Shown here: positions 35,558-48,400 of the stretch, piece after piece
Layout: each line of letters begins with the position of its first letter
How positions within the stretch are numbered: the stretch's first letter is position 1
NCBI GenBank assembly: GCA_037892935.1
Contig: JAYXKI010000013.1
Coordinates: 186,001 to 250,000 of the forward strand
Reading direction: 5' to 3'
Length of the DNA stretch: 64,000 nt
Source: Phlebopus portentosus
Taxonomy: Eukaryota > Basidiomycota > Agaricomycetes > Boletales > Boletinellaceae
Program-made: the position numbers and the translations under genes
Notes under the pieces: generated by a model
Database searches by the model: none
Told to the model about the DNA's origin: nothing
The model's input: the letters and a program-made list of their open reading frames with translations, nothing else

Positions 35558-36361
35558 ATCCTCAAAAGCAATCCCAACGTAAAGTACATACTGTAGCATC
35601 GACCACAATTCGTCCCACTTTCTGACCATCGTTTTGATAGCCCGTTTTCTCATACGCATTTCTTTAAATGTGAAGAATATTTTCATCAATCAGATATCTC
35701 TGCTAACGTTACAAGATAAAATTGTGCACAGGAAATGCGATCCGAAGCATCTGAAGAAGTAATTTTGATCAGCCAGTGAACGGGGATGTACAGTACTAGT
35801 CCGTCTATCAATGTTCCTACCGTATCTTTCAGCATCGCCAGCTCGAGCATTCGCTTTTAGCGTTACAAATATCGTGGAAAGCACGCGATGAAGATGACCG
35901 ATTAAAATCATGCCTGGGTATTTTCATTCTGTTTCAATTATTAGAGTTTTCTGCGCTTTGCCTCGTCGGTCTCTATTGGTCCTTCTCGCGAAGTGCGGAT
36001 CGGAATGCAACACGTGCATTTTTCTTGCCTTGGCACCGGTTCATTTGCTTTGCAATCCCAATCCCATGTTACTTCTTCCATTACTGGCACCATTCAACAG
36101 TGCATCTTCGTCAGGCTTCTGCCAGACACTTGTGGCATGAACGGTAAGTCGCAGATGTGACTGGCCCATCCACCAACAGGCAAAGGGTGAAACGTGTCTT
36201 GATGTTTACTGTAGTCACTAGTGTCTTCGAAGAAAATGATGATCTATATCTTTCCGGATGCCTTATACTTTCCGAAGCATCCTGACGAAAGGCAATATAG
36301 AGTTCAGTTATAAAGAATGAGGTGACAATTTCCTTGAGATTCAGTCCTCTTTCTCTCTTCG
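35558..36361. other. intergenic, no gene seen
   Basis: About 800 bp between BTB 2 and the BTB pseudogene. Short frames only. Confidence 0.5.
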
Positions 36362-37010
36362 ATGTTGACGACAGATTACACGCCCTTGCTACATTTTCAT
36401 GACCGAGACAGTTCCATCACTGCCATTCCTGCCATGATGATCGGGAGAAGTTTCCCAATTCATTCCATTTTCAGTATGAACGGCCCGGATTGGTCTGAGA
36501 ATGGTAGCGCAGTGATCAAGGTTCGTAGTTACTCATGTGAATCCATTCCAAGATAACAATTGCTTACACATATGCCTGACGGCAGGCGGAGAATACGTGG
36601 TATAGCGTGCATGGATCCGTCTTGAAATGACAATCGGATTTCTTTCGAGCGAACTTCGTGGAGGCAACGAGTAAATAAGGGTTCTCATCTGGATCGGTAC
36701 TCCAGCCTCCTTTTGTTTCGAATGTCGAGAAGAACTTTGAGCTCTAGTTGTCCATAATCTATCCTTCATAAGCTTCACAAGTTGAGAAATGGTTCAAATA
36801 GCAAATGTTGCAACAAGTCTTGAGTTCAAATCTATAGGAAAGGGAGCACTCGAGAACATCTTCAAAAGTTGCATCGCCGAGGAGCTTATCGGGCAGGGAC
36901 AAAAATATAACTTCCCTGAATGCATGTTGTCAGGCTTCCCAAATGTGCGGGCAAGAGAAATGCTTGCGAAGCAAAAGAAATGTCAAAATCGAGTCCGAGT
37001 TACTCCTTAG
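36362..37010 (+). pseudogene. BTB/POZ pseudogene 3
   Basis: A degraded copy of the BTB 1 gene, including its leader (ATGACCGAGACAG at about 36400) and intron 1. Compared with BTB 1, the CGA in VLKRQSDFF is TGA (about 36627), TAC is TAA in the SKYGF region (about 36675) and a leucine codon is TAG in FELLL (about 36747). The junction of exons 2 and 3 is deleted, and the tail lacks the segment between GFRV and AREMLAK. Several independent lesions make this a true pseudogene rather than an assembly error. Confidence 0.85.
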
Positions 37011-37495
37011 TTATTTGCCCAATCATGAGAACTGCCCCATGTATTTTTACTTCAGCAGGGCACATTCAATTATTCGCATCAAACTCAGTCACCTCTTTGC
37101 ATTACTTCTTCCATGCAGAATTCTCAGAGCTAATAGCCTCCCTCGCCTTACCGTAGACCCCAATAATAGCCTCGAGGTCATCATTGACATTTAAACGCAT
37201 TTGCTCTTACAGTCATCTTTTTACCGAACAGGTCATATCACACTAGACCGGCTTTTAGAAATGCTGAATAGAGTTTCAAGTTGGAATTTTCGTAATTGTT
37301 CTACTGGCCGCTGCCTACCAGGTTGTGCTGGTCAAGGTCTTGAACCTACCGTCATCTGCACTCTGCCTGTTGTTTTGGAATGTCAGGCTCTCTCATCCCG
37401 CCGCACGTCTGAGTTTCAGTTCTAGTATAAAACCCACACTTCAGCTGGATTTTAGTCCCGCACTTCTTTCTTGCTACTACTACTTATTCCTTAGC
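37011..37495. other. promoter region of BTB 4, no gene
   Basis: About 480 bp between the pseudogene remnant and the start of BTB 4. The BTB 4 frame is open upstream from about 37325, but the first well-placed ATG is at 37496. Confidence 0.5.
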
Positions 37496-38693
37496 ATGTG
37501 TCACTCCAATGCTGTGGTCGTGTGGTCTCCTGCAATGAATGGTAAAGCAAATACTCTGGCCGGTTCTCTGTCATACTCGTCTCTTCCTTCATCTCCTGAG
37601 TCTTTACGGGATCCCCTTCCCCCTACTGATATACAGTCTCCTCCCGGTCCAACCTATGCACCTCCGACAAGAACCTCCTCTCCTTATTGTGAGTGCTTTG
37701 GTCTCCCCCATAGTCCTTTTTCATTGTTCTCTTTCTTAGTACCCACTTCTGCTCCCTCAGAGCATGGTCCCAAGGATTCGAACTCTTGTTGGGCTCGCTC
37801 CCCTAGTCTTTGCCAGGTCTCCAATAGGTGCTCTTCTTCCAGAAATAGCTCCTTATCTGAGCTCACTTTACCTGTAAATTGTCCTCCTTCAAATATCTCT
37901 CCTTCCAGGGATGAGCCTACACCTGTTACAAGGAGCGATAAGTTTTGGTATGAGGATGGGACTGTTGTTATCAGGGTGAGTGAAATTCTCACTCCAGCTA
38001 CAATCAATCTTAGCTTTGATCTTTTTCAGGCAGAGAATACGCTATACAGGCTCTACAAAGGCATACTTGCACGCCAGTCGAACTTCTTCAGAACCAACAT
38101 CACAGCCGAACTCAGGTCATCACCGGTATGGGTCACGCCTAGCATCAACAGGAAAATGCCAGAAGTGACTAGAGTGCAACCTGATCCTCCGCAACTCAAT
38201 GGCTTTGGCTCAGAAAGCACACCCGTTGTTGTGAACGTCAGGAAATCGGACTTCGAACTGCTTTTAACACTCGTATTTCCCATGTAAGCTGCTGCATTTT
38301 TAGTCAATGCATATTTCTAAGGTCAGCATACTAATGGAATAACTCAGTGACCACGTCCTTCATGACAAAATTACTCTGAAGGAGTGGTCTGACATAGCAG
38401 GAGCTGCACTCATATTGGAGCTCACATCCATCTACAACCTTGCGGTCAACAATATCATCGGATGCTGCAATGCAATTAATTTGATTGATATTGGTCGTTC
38501 GAAGCTTATACAGGAATGTTATACAGAAGGTTTCCGTGTATTTTGTACTAGAGAGGCTTCTTTGTCATTGGAAGAAGGTCGACAGCTTGGTGTAGACTGC
38601 ATCATAGCTATCGCGCACGCCAGAGACAAACTTGCGAAAGGTGCAGAGTGGTCGGAAATCGAGTCTTCGATCCAGTTCGAATATGATGAGTAA
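37496..38693 (+). CDS. BTB/POZ-domain protein 4
   Basis: Exons 37496-37975, 38030-38283 and 38348-38693. The Ser/Pro-rich N-terminus (about 150 residues) is longer than in BTB 1. The BTB core reads FWYEDGTVVIR, AENTLYRLYKGILARQSNFF and FELLLTLVFP. The C-terminal helices read ITLKEWSDIAGAALILELTS, IDIGRSKLIQECYTEGFRVF and ARDKLAKGAEWSEIESS. Intron 1 (54 bp) is a multiple of three without stops, so read-through would also stay in frame. I prefer splicing because BTB 1 and BTB 2 have an intron at the identical point. Members of this array share architecture but differ greatly in sequence. Confidence 0.8.
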
Positions 38694-39279
38694 ATCGGAA
38701 TATGGTTCAATATTAGCAGGTAATGTGCATCACATCTTGCGCTCTTTGGTCCCTATCCTAACCAAGTCTTGCATAGCTCATATATGTAGAATTTCTTTCG
38801 ACGCTGATGGCATTGTCGATGACTGGATATTCTGTTCTTGTGTGTATATGGTATACGGAAAATGTGGTCACCTGGATCAGAGTGTTCAGTCAGCGTGCAA
38901 GCAAGCCTGAGAAGACCACACGCGTTGTCAAGGCGGTATGGACGACAAGTTTTATCCCCAGTTGAACTGGTCAAGAAAATGTTTTATTATCAAAATAGAA
39001 ACTAAAAAGAGAACGAGTGCAGGACTTTGGTGATATGAAAGAGTGTGATACAGGATATAAAAATCAGAATAACGCTACACGTACTAATGCATATAAAACT
39101 CGGCACGTAGATTGGAGCAGGAAAAGACGCGTGAACGAAAAGAAAACGAAGGTTTCACTTTACTTGATGAGCTTGAGAACCTCGAAGAGTTTCTTCTCAA
39201 ATGCAGACTTCTTTGGACTACGCGTCGGGGATTCGCGATTTGGGAAAGCATTCGGACCCTAAATCTTCAATCAGATGCG
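38694..39279. other. intergenic between convergent genes
   Basis: Space between the 3' ends of BTB 4 (plus) and the serine-rich hypothetical (minus). No gene seen. Confidence 0.5.
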
Positions 39280-40260
39280 TTATACACATGGACATAAGCA
39301 GAAGAAACTCGCCTTCGACAAGAAAATCTCTAACTCTGCAGCCTCCTCGGGACGCAGCCCATGAGCAGCGTCAGAGCGCCCTGCAAACCGAGACCAACCG
39401 AAACTATAACCATAAACTCTGAGGTCAACTAGTCCACGTGTGCCGGTAACGTTATCCGGAGTGACGACATCGACAAGCTTCGGCGATCCTGCTTCCTTCT
39501 CGTACGCGCAGAAGGCACGACCACCATGCTTTTGATAGCTAGAGCTATCAACGTAGGTGGCGGAGGACGCAGCGGACGCAACTGAGTAGAGCGTGGTAGA
39601 TGATCCGGACGTATAAGGCGCGTGGCTTGGTGCGTACAAGGTTGGTGACGCGTCCAAGCTTGGGTTCGGACTATCAAGCGAACTGGCACGGCTAGAAGCG
39701 TCGGAAGCTTCAGAGACAGGAGGACTTACGGGGGATGCCGGGGACGAAAAGGCCGTCTTCTTGGGCGATGTGACTTTGTGATTTGACAGGCGCAAAGGCT
39801 GAGGAGTGCGCTTCGGCAACTTCATTCTTATAGGCTCGAACTCATCATCGGAGAAAAGGGAGGCCCTGCGGTTTTGCGTAGTTTGGTTATGTTCCTCGCA
39901 ATCACATTTGGTGAGCTGCTGGACATCACCATCGTCCAGGTCAACCTCGAAGACGATCGGTTCGTCCTCGGCCGGCTTGTCCGAGTCATCAGTTACATGA
40001 ACTTCGCACTCTTCTTTATTCTCGGTGTCGGTGATGCAGAAATCCACAATCTCTTGAGTCTCCTCAGTGCATCCATCTTCCGAGATGGTCTGTGGATGAA
40101 CTGGTGAACAGCAAGCCACACGACTATGCAACAAAAGACTTACCACAATAGAAACATCCTTATTATCCTCAGTCTGCACAACGTGAACGATGCGCTGAGA
40201 GCGCATGTGCGGGAGACGAGGAGTTCTCACGAAGCTCGGCGTGGTCGGCGAATTATTCAT
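39280..40260 (-). CDS. serine/proline-rich hypothetical protein, 308 aa
   Basis: Exons 40144-40260 and 39280-40089 are joined over a 54-bp intron that is a multiple of three. The start at 40260 (MNNSPTTPSFVRTPRLPHMR) is preferred over an upstream in-frame ATG at 40287. An acidic middle (ENKEECEVHVTDDSDKPAED...VFEVDLDDGD) is followed by a long Ser/Pro/Ala-rich segment. The well-ordered C-terminus (GGRAFCAYEKEAGSPKLVDV...LRVYGYSFGWSRFAGR...EEAAELEIFLSKASFF) is probably the conserved part. No catalytic motif is recognisable. Function unknown. Confidence 0.6.
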   Translation of the reverse strand: MNNSPTTPSFVRTPRLPHMRSQRIVHVVQTEDNKDVSIVVSLLLHSRVACCSPVHPQTISEDGCTEETQEIVDFCITDTENKEECEVHVTDDSDKPAEDEPIVFEVDLDDGDVQQLTKCDCEEHNQTTQNRRASLFSDDEFEPIRMKLPKRTPQPLRLSNHKVTSPKKTAFSSPASPVSPPVSEASDASSRASSLDSPNPSLDASPTLYAPSHAPYTSGSSTTLYSVASAASSATYVDSSSYQKHGGRAFCAYEKEAGSPKLVDVVTPDNVTGTRGLVDLRVYGYSFGWSRFAGRSDAAHGLRPEEAAELEIFLSKASFFCLCPCV

Positions 40261-40614
40261 GATGATCAGCAATTTAGCAGCTATCAAGCTCTAAGAACGA
40301 AATGAGCGGATCGGAGTGGTTGCGTCGCAACGAGAAATGAGTTACGTGCGGCAAGCAAGAAGGAACGTCGAGTCGAAATAATCAAAGGGTGACGGATGCG
40401 AGTTTATAAGTTGGCAAACCTCGCGGAAGAAACGTTCCGAGATCTTTCTAGGGCGTGGTCGCGAAAGTTTTCGTTCATACCACTTTGTGTTGGTTTGTTT
40501 TCCTTCCTAGCCACGGTTGTTAGTCATGCTTAGATCAAATGACCAGATAAGCCACAACCACGCACTTCAACCTTCTTCCCTTTGTTTTCTGGTTTGGACC
40601 ATAGCGAATTAGAA

Positions 40615-40872
40615 CTAGTATAGGTAAGTACATTTGATCAGGTAAGTCACTACATTCCAACTCTCCGTCCCATCACCAGTGGGGCTTGAACTGGGAGGGC
40701 ACATCAGACCGCCCTTCATTAAGTCTATCACAGTCGGTCTAAGAGGCAGCTCCGAAATGAAGAACATGAGTCTGACTTCCCAGAGCGCACGCAAAGATCG
40801 CAGCTTCATCTGAGATAGAACCCTTCTCGGAACGTCCTGTTTGAGTCCCAGCCGTACTCGTAGTTTATCCAT
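40615..40872 (-). CDS. small possible protein or exon, unknown
   Basis: A minus-strand frame reads MDKLRVRLGLKQDVPRRV, continues through a MKLRSLRALWEVRL segment to PTVIDLMKGG, and then reaches GT-containing sequence. It looks protein-like but has no partner exon or domain. Confidence 0.25.
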   Translation of the reverse strand: MDKLRVRLGLKQDVPRRVLSQMKLRSLRALWEVRLMFFISELPLRPTVIDLMKGGLMCPPSSSPTGDGTESWNVVTYLIKCTYLY

Positions 40873-41041
40873 TCAACGATCGGCTTGTTTCGGCGTTGAA
40901 TCGTGTACATTCTCGATTACTGAGTGAACTTGCGCTCACACTAGAGAACTCTACTGGAACTGTGCACATTTCACGCCGACCGCTGAGTCCAGCGATTCGA
41001 TCAGTGCACTATTCAAAACGTGCTCAATTAACTCACCGACC
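40873..41041. other. short spacer, no gene
   Basis: Region downstream of the LYR gene. Nothing assignable. Confidence 0.4.
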
Positions 41042-41857
41042 TCAGTAGAACTTCTTGTTCTTAAACTTTCGCAGCTTAAACCTGATCCTCCCCAAGCTCA
41101 ACGCATCCCTCGCCTCGGCCATCTGTACGACTTCACCCAACGCTCCCCAGCACTTTGCATCAAATTCCGCTTCTTTCGCTCTCTTTTCTGTGGTTTTCGC
41201 CATGTTACTCGCGTAGATGCTGGGCGGCAAGGTTGAGTATTCCGGCGACTTCGGGTCGAGCTGAGGATCCCACTCGCGAGGGCGTCCTGACACAAGGAGA
41301 CGCCCAGCTGTCCAGTGATAGTTCGACTGAGAAAGGAAGACAAGACGCTTTACGACGTCGTTCGAGAGACCTCTTGACTTGGAGGAGGTAAGAAGGAACG
41401 AAAGCGTGTTGTTCACTGACAATAAGAATAAATTCAGGGAGTCTTAGACAAGAGCATTATGAATAAGTGATTCCTACTCACTCCGCTCATCAAACGCTTT
41501 TAACCAGCCCTTCAAATTCTCGATCTCTTTTGAGCCCCCCTCTGTCTCTTTATCTGAGCCTTCGCTCAAGCCTTTTTCACTGCCTTCTCCATCCTTCACT
41601 TCCTCGACCGCCTTCTTTTCTCCCTCCATCTTCTCTATACTCTGCAGTACCTCCAGCTTCTTCATCGCCCCAGCAGCGGCCTCAAAGGTAGGCCTATACA
41701 GCATCCTCAAGGTCCTCATTGAAGTCCTATGATGCAAAACAGCTGCTGACGTAGCTCGCAAAAAGAGTCTGTACAGCGCAGTGAATTGTGCCGGAAGTGC
41801 TCTGCTATGCTTAGACTGAGGCTCAAGTAATTGTACGCGTAGGCGGGGCTTGAGCAT
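41042..41857 (-). CDS. LYR-motif (Complex1_LYR-like) protein
   Basis: Two exons, 41482-41857 and 41042-41415. The junction (GAT GAG CGG A|TG AAC AAC) restores the continuous peptide DERMNNTLSFLLTSSKSRG. Near the N-terminus, QFTALYRLFLRATS carries the L-Y-R signature followed by basic residues and phenylalanine. LYR proteins are small mitochondrial factors that help assemble iron-sulfur and respiratory complexes, usually with the acyl carrier protein. The C-terminal half (AKCWGALGEVVQMAEARDALSLGR) fits the Cup1-like fungal branch of the family, from memory. A lysine/glutamate-rich low-complexity insert occupies the middle. An LTR retrotransposon begins 67 bp upstream of the start codon. Confidence 0.65.
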
Positions 41858-41919
41858 GGCTCGGGCCCAGCAGTGCTTTTACTGAGTTTATTGCGAGTGA
41901 GTTTTGGGCCGCGAGCTTG

Positions 41920-41924
41920 AATAC
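41920..41924. repeat. target-site duplication AATAC (left)
   Basis: AATAC directly precedes the 5' LTR and recurs directly after the 3' LTR (51952-51956), the 5-bp duplication made by gypsy integrases. Confidence 0.95.
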
Positions 41925-42235
41925 TGTGACGAAGTAACCGTCACCATGCTTTCCTCCATAGGGTTCCGCAGCGTAACGCAGACGTTACGCGCGGAACCAT
42001 ATGACTAAGTATCTTACCAATAGCTTATGTGAGCGCGACCCTATGCATTTAGTTAGCTTTAGTTTTCACGTTTCCCCCATGTGTAGTTTAGTTTATATAG
42101 CTGGTAGATAGCAAATGTAAGAGGGATTCTTCCCTCTCGACTATCACTCTAATACTACGGTTAATCCAGTCAGTAACGGTGTGATCTGAGTGCCAGAGGA
42201 ATCTCTCGTGTGACCGAATCTTACCATTCGTCACA
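41925..42235 (+). repeat. 5' LTR, 311 bp
   Basis: Begins TGTGACG and ends CGTCACA, a perfect 7-bp terminal inverted repeat. A TATATAG word at about 42096-42102 may serve as the promoter. The sequence directly after the LTR (TATTTTTGACTG) did not match a tRNA primer-binding site that I recognise. Confidence 0.95.
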
Positions 42236-42429
42236 TATTTTTGACTGTTCAACCGAACCGCTTCGTATTTGATCGCTATCTTGGTAGTCGACGTTGTCGA
42301 GGAGCCTACAGGTCTGATCAACCTACTGGTACCCGCAATAGTTGACTTATTATCTAGAAAAACACAAAAATAGCTGAGTTTCACTGATTTTCATTTGTTC
42401 TGTGTTGTTTTTGAGTGCTCACCGTATCT

Positions 42430-45400
42430 ATGGATCCACCAAAGAATATTATAACGTTGCGCAACAAGGAAGGACGTGTTCGGGAAGTCAATAGAGACAT
42501 ACCGATTGTAAAACGTCAATACCGGGGTAGACGGCTGTCTGTGGGGGTTGTTGAAGAACAACTCTCCCCGAATTCGATTCGTACTGAACAAACGAAGAGA
42601 AAAGAGTCAGAAGAAGATACTCTGACTGGTGGGGACGCTCACCGAGATACCGCAGCGGTAGTTCCGCCTGCGAAGGGGCGCATCGGGGATGCAGCTCAAA
42701 TTTTCCGCGAGAGAGTCGAAAGACCTCGCGAAGAACCGCGTGCCAATCCCGCGAATGTTACCAAAGAAGTACAAGGTACTCACCGGATTGACGTTGATGA
42801 TAATCCGTCTATATCCAACTGGAAACCGGCGGGGTACTACCCTTCGACCGGTCCAGCTACTGTAATTACATCAGAACCAGTAAAATCAGAAAGAAATTTG
42901 GGAACACGCACCAGAACTGGGGAACAGACCCCCATGAGTCAGTATAGCACAGTACCAAGTAATGTACTGAGCCATACCACAGCTGATAACGAAGGTTTTA
43001 TCCCAGTAAGCAGGAATAGACGAAATTCCGAAGGTAAACGTACCAGTAAGGAATTATCGACGCAAGAACTCGAATCAGCTGCGCAGAAAGTGCAACGCAT
43101 GTTCACTGACATGAGGCTCGAATTTGGACTAGACGAATCCAATAGATTCGTGGTTGCGCCACGAGGCGAATCAAATATTCCTCTTAAGGAGGCAGTAAAG
43201 AAACTCAATGAAGAGTTGAATAATCCACCTCGGGAAGGGAGCCGCAAGTCCGACAAAGTCGAGGAAGAGAACGAAGATGATCAGTTCTCGGTTTTCTCGA
43301 CTCAGACCGACTCGAAAAGTAAGGCCGAGCGTAAAGCGGACAGGAGGGCCCAGAAAGAAGAGAAGCGGTTTCAACGTCGTGCAGAGGAGATACGAGAGTG
43401 GGCTTCCGCTAGCGCAGTAGGGTTGCCCATCTCCAGCGGATCTCTTCGAGTATCAGGATATGACCAGGAATCTATGAGTCAGGACACGAAGACACCAGCA
43501 AAATTTAAGGGTAAATTACCAGACCCTGATAATTACGGAAACGTGGGACTGGCCTTCACGTCTATCTCCGATATAGATCAGCAGATGGAGTACCTTCAGG
43601 CAATCAAGTTCAGACGTATGCAAGAACAAGAAGAGGAGAGAATGCGTGCCAAAGAGGCACGCACGCAGACCTTTCGCTCAGGATACGCCGGACCGTCTAC
43701 CTGGGATGCCTCATCTCCTGACCAGCTAATTGAAAAGGAAAAGAAAGAAAAACAGAGAACTCATCGTCGGTACAAGTCCAAATCCAGATCGCCTAGTAAG
43801 GAGCACAATAGGGAATTCGACCGAAAGAAGGAGAAGAACATCAAGCGAGATCCAAGTGAACACGGGGACAGACACGAGTATAGCACGCGTCAATTCCACA
43901 GAGGACCCCCAGGAAGTCCGGATCACAGTTCCGATGAGAGCTCGGATGACAAGAGACGAGGCAAGGCACCCAAAGACTCGGACACAGGCAACGAAAGCAA
44001 ACTATCAGATGAATTATCTGATAGTGAGCTTGATGGACCCAGACAGTCGGTACGAAAAATAGCCATTCTTGCTGGAAGACACAAGTCCCGAGTACAAGAG
44101 ACCAAGAAAGCCAAGAATAGGGAAAAGCGAGACAAAAGACATGAGAAAGAGAAGAAAGAACGACATACAGGTCGTTTCGCGTCAATCAAGCCTTCTGAGA
44201 ATTTAGGTCATCAGAGTTTTCTCAAACAAGCAATTCGTCGATCGTCTCGTAAACCTACCAGCCCATCTTCAAGTAATCCAAGTAGTTCGTCTAGCTCTTC
44301 ATCAGATGATTCTGATTATTCGAGTGATGATACGTTAATGGAACCCTCAAGTATTAATTCGAGTGATTCGGAACATACCAAATCCAAGAAGAAACGAGCT
44401 AAACGTAGATGGAAGAAGAACATGTTACTCCTCAAAATTCAATCTCAAGGAGTAAAAGCGATTCCACCTACCCCGTACGATGGAGAAGCCAACTTGACCA
44501 AATTTAATAAGTTTGTGGTCGAAACAAACTTGTATATGCGCCAAACAGGGTTAGAAAGACTTCCAAGACAACAAGTAGGTGTCTTACCTAGTTTCTTGAA
44601 AGGTAAAGCAATGGAGTTTTATCGCCAGAAAGTAGGTATTGAAGACCAAAAATGGACTTTGTCGAAGTTCTACACCGAGTTAATGAATTACTGCTTTCCA
44701 ACAAATTATTCTGAGGACTTACGAAGACAATTCCAGCGTATGAGACAAGGACGCAAAGATATACAAAAATATTTGTATGAAATGGAAGTCATGGCCGAAA
44801 ACCTGGGAGATATTTCAACTAGGGAATTGATTCGCAGAGTATGGGAAGGCTTACATCCCGAATATCAAAGACAATTGCGTCTAGATAACTTGAGTCCCGA
44901 TACTGTGTCTTACGAAGATCTGCATGATCGACTGGACAGCATAGAACGAGCTAACGAAGCAATTGGTGTAAAATGGCACGAGGGAATTTATACCAAAAAT
45001 TATAGTCAGCAAAATTTACGTTCTGAACGTCCAGAAGAACGTAAACACTCCCCAAATGTCAAAGGCAAGCAGCCATGGAAGAACAGACGTCGATTTGAGG
45101 AAAGCGAACGATCACGTGCAAAACCGTCTCATCGGAATGTTAGTGCTAACAGCACAAACATTCGCCCTAATAATGCAAAGAATAAGGACAGAGACGAGAG
45201 AAATAAGAAGAAAGGCGCACCTAAGAAAGATAGACGTCCAAAGACCGAGAATCCATATGTAAAGAAATGGAGTAAGGAGAAACTGGATGAAATGCGAGCT
45301 AAAAATCAATGTTTCATATGCGAGCAAGTTGGACACATGGCGAAAGATTGCCCAACTAAGAGTACTGTCAAAATGGAAACAACGCTACCTAGCACCTCCA

Positions 45401-48400
45401 ACGCAGTAACTGTCAATTACGCAGCGTTGGACAAGCTTCGTTCGATGAATCGAGACGAACAGTACCTAGACCTGGAAGTGGTTACACAAGGAGCTTCATC
45501 ATCAGCTGGACAACATACAATCAATGCCTCAATGATATATGTTGACGAGACCGAATACGACGAACCTGATGATGAGTTGGAGAGCGATCCGATGAGTTAC
45601 GAACTCATACGAGACATGTTCCGCTTGTCTCGAACGGATCTACTAAACACCAACCATTTTGTAACCTATCAGTCAAATGCATCAGAACGCGAATTGAATG
45701 TCAAACCATTGAAACATCACACAGGGAAATTCACCAAACCAAGAATGATACGTTGCAATGGAAAGAAACCATGGGAATATAAGGATGCGTTCAGTTATGG
45801 TGCGATTGAATGCTTGAAAAATGGGATACCTTACCCATTTGACCGAAAATGCGTCAAGAAATGGAAACACCAGTATGGCATTTCGAAACGGTTCCAGGTT
45901 ACCAGAGTAAATGACGAATATTTCTGTGTCGAAGATTGGTGGGACAGAGATGAATTCATGTTACCAGTCGAATTGGCGTACATGCCTGAATTCGACATAA
46001 GAACATGGTATGCTTTAGGAAGAGAAGCAAGATACTCACCAGATGTTGTGAATACGAATGGGGTAAGGGAAGAAATCGAAGATATCTTCAACCCTAGACT
46101 GTTCGATCACCTAGACGAACCTGGAATTGAGCAATATTTTGAACCACGACTATTCGATTTGGACGTACCATGGAATAATCAACAAGTTATAAACTTGTTG
46201 CGAGGTTACTCAGAGCAGGAATGTGAATTCTTAGTGTATTGTGCACTAGCTTACCTAGTACATGGCATATTGGAGCGAGCAAACGAAAATACTGTGACAA
46301 AGATTAAGTATGAATATATTGTCAGGAGCTACTCCGTGAACGCTGTACAGACTAAGAAAAACGTACATTCTGTACCTATGCTCGAACGAACATCTGCTTA
46401 CGCAAAAGACTTCAAGAGAAGTATCCCGAGTCCCATAGTCGTGATTGTACATCTTGAGGGACAGCCTGCAAGAGCTTTGGTCGACTCAGGATCACTTGCA
46501 GACTTTGTATCATCGAAATTTGCTGATCAGATTGGTCTAAGACGAATTCCACTAGCAAAACCGTTAGCAGTGCAATTGGCAGCCCAAGGATCGAGAACGA
46601 AAGTGAATTACTGTGCCTTGGCAGAACTCAAGTTTGGGAGTGTGAAATGTAAGAGACATTTCGACATAATGAATTTGGACAATTATGATATCATCCTAGG
46701 GACACCATTTTTGTACCAACACAAAGTTTCGATTGGTTTCAACCAACCAAGAATCTGGATCGAAAGCTCAGATCCATTACCATTGGAAGGTGAACAAATC
46801 ACAAACCTTTCTTCGATGGTAATTGACACTTACGAACGCGAACTTGAGAAATGCCGGCTGGAAATTAAGGAATACGCACGAGATCTATTCAAAGATGCTT
46901 CGCAAACTTCCTTACCACCACTTCGAGCAATAAATCATTCTATTCCATTGATAGACGAGACTAAGAAATATAAATTTCGTCGTTCGACATGTCCAGATCC
47001 CTTGAGAGAACAATGGAAAGAAAAACGTAAGGACTACATTCAAAGTGGAAGATGGAAAGTAGTTACCGGTTCAAACGCAATGCCAATGTTATTGCTGCAA
47101 AAACCTCGTAAGAATAAAGACGAACCGATTCGATTGAGAACGGTTGTAGACTTACGAGATCGGAACGCGAATACTCGAAAATTATCTTCACCATTGCCCG
47201 ACATTGAATCTGTACTTCGCAGAGTCGCATCCAAGAAATACAGATCATTAATAGATGGAAAAGATGCTTACGAGCAAATTCGAGTTGTCCCAGAACATGT
47301 ATCGAGAACTATATTCAATACACCTGACGGCACAATGGTTAGTCAAGTAATGCAATTGGGAGATTGTAATAGTGGAGCGACGTACCAAGCTCTAATGAAT
47401 CATATCTTTCAACCATACCTGGGAGATTGGATGGATATCTATCTTGATGACCTGGTGATATATTCTGATACGGTCGAAGATCACATTCGACATCTGAAAA
47501 TTGTTATCGACATTTTGCGCAAAGAACAGTTTTACCTTAGCGAACACAAAATGCAACTGTTCCAATCAGAATTACGCATATTAGGACATATAGTCGACGA
47601 TAATGGTATCAGAATGGACCCACATAAAATAGATTCGATTCAGAAATGGAAGGTACCGAGCAGCAAAGATTCGTTGAAACGATTCTTAGGAGCAGTAGGA
47701 TATTTAGCACCGAACATTCCACAACTAAGAATACCAATGGGAGTACTTACCAATATTTCGGGTGAAACTGCTCGATTTCGATGGTCATTTACTGAACAAC
47801 GAGCGTTTGACCAAATTGTAAAACTGGTACATGATTTTCAGAATCATCACCGCGTAGTTTTGCAGTATGGAAAGAACGCACCTCCAATCAATGTAACTAC
47901 AGACGCGTCTCACACTGGAATTGGAGGAATAATCAGCCAAGGAGAAGACTGGCAAAATGCAAAGGTCGCTGCATTTTATTCCGCTAAGTTGAATTCTGCA
48001 CAGCAGAACTATCCTGTACATGACAAGGAATTGTTAGCAGGAGTCGAGACTATGCTCAGACACAAAAACTTACTTCAAGGAGCACATTTCCGATGGTTTA
48101 CAGATCATAAACCACTGCAACACTTATTCGAACAGCCGAATCTAAGTGGCAGACAAGCTAGATGGATAGAGAAATTGTCGGATTTCGACTTCGAAGTAAT
48201 CTATGTTGCAGGAACTGAAAATATCTTAGCAGATGCATTATCACGCATATATGCAGAAGACTTACCTGGTACAGTTCGAACTAGACCAGAATACACAAAC
48301 CAGATCGATGAGGACGACATACCAATATTAAGTCGCTTGGAAAACAAAGGTGCAAGCCCAATACTAGTCAATCCAACGCATATACTTCATATGTATTCTA

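Noticed and set aside
42236..42429. tRNA primer-binding site for the gypsy element
   Set aside because: Sequence after the 5' LTR did not match a tRNA 3' end that I can identify; self-priming cannot be tested by eye.
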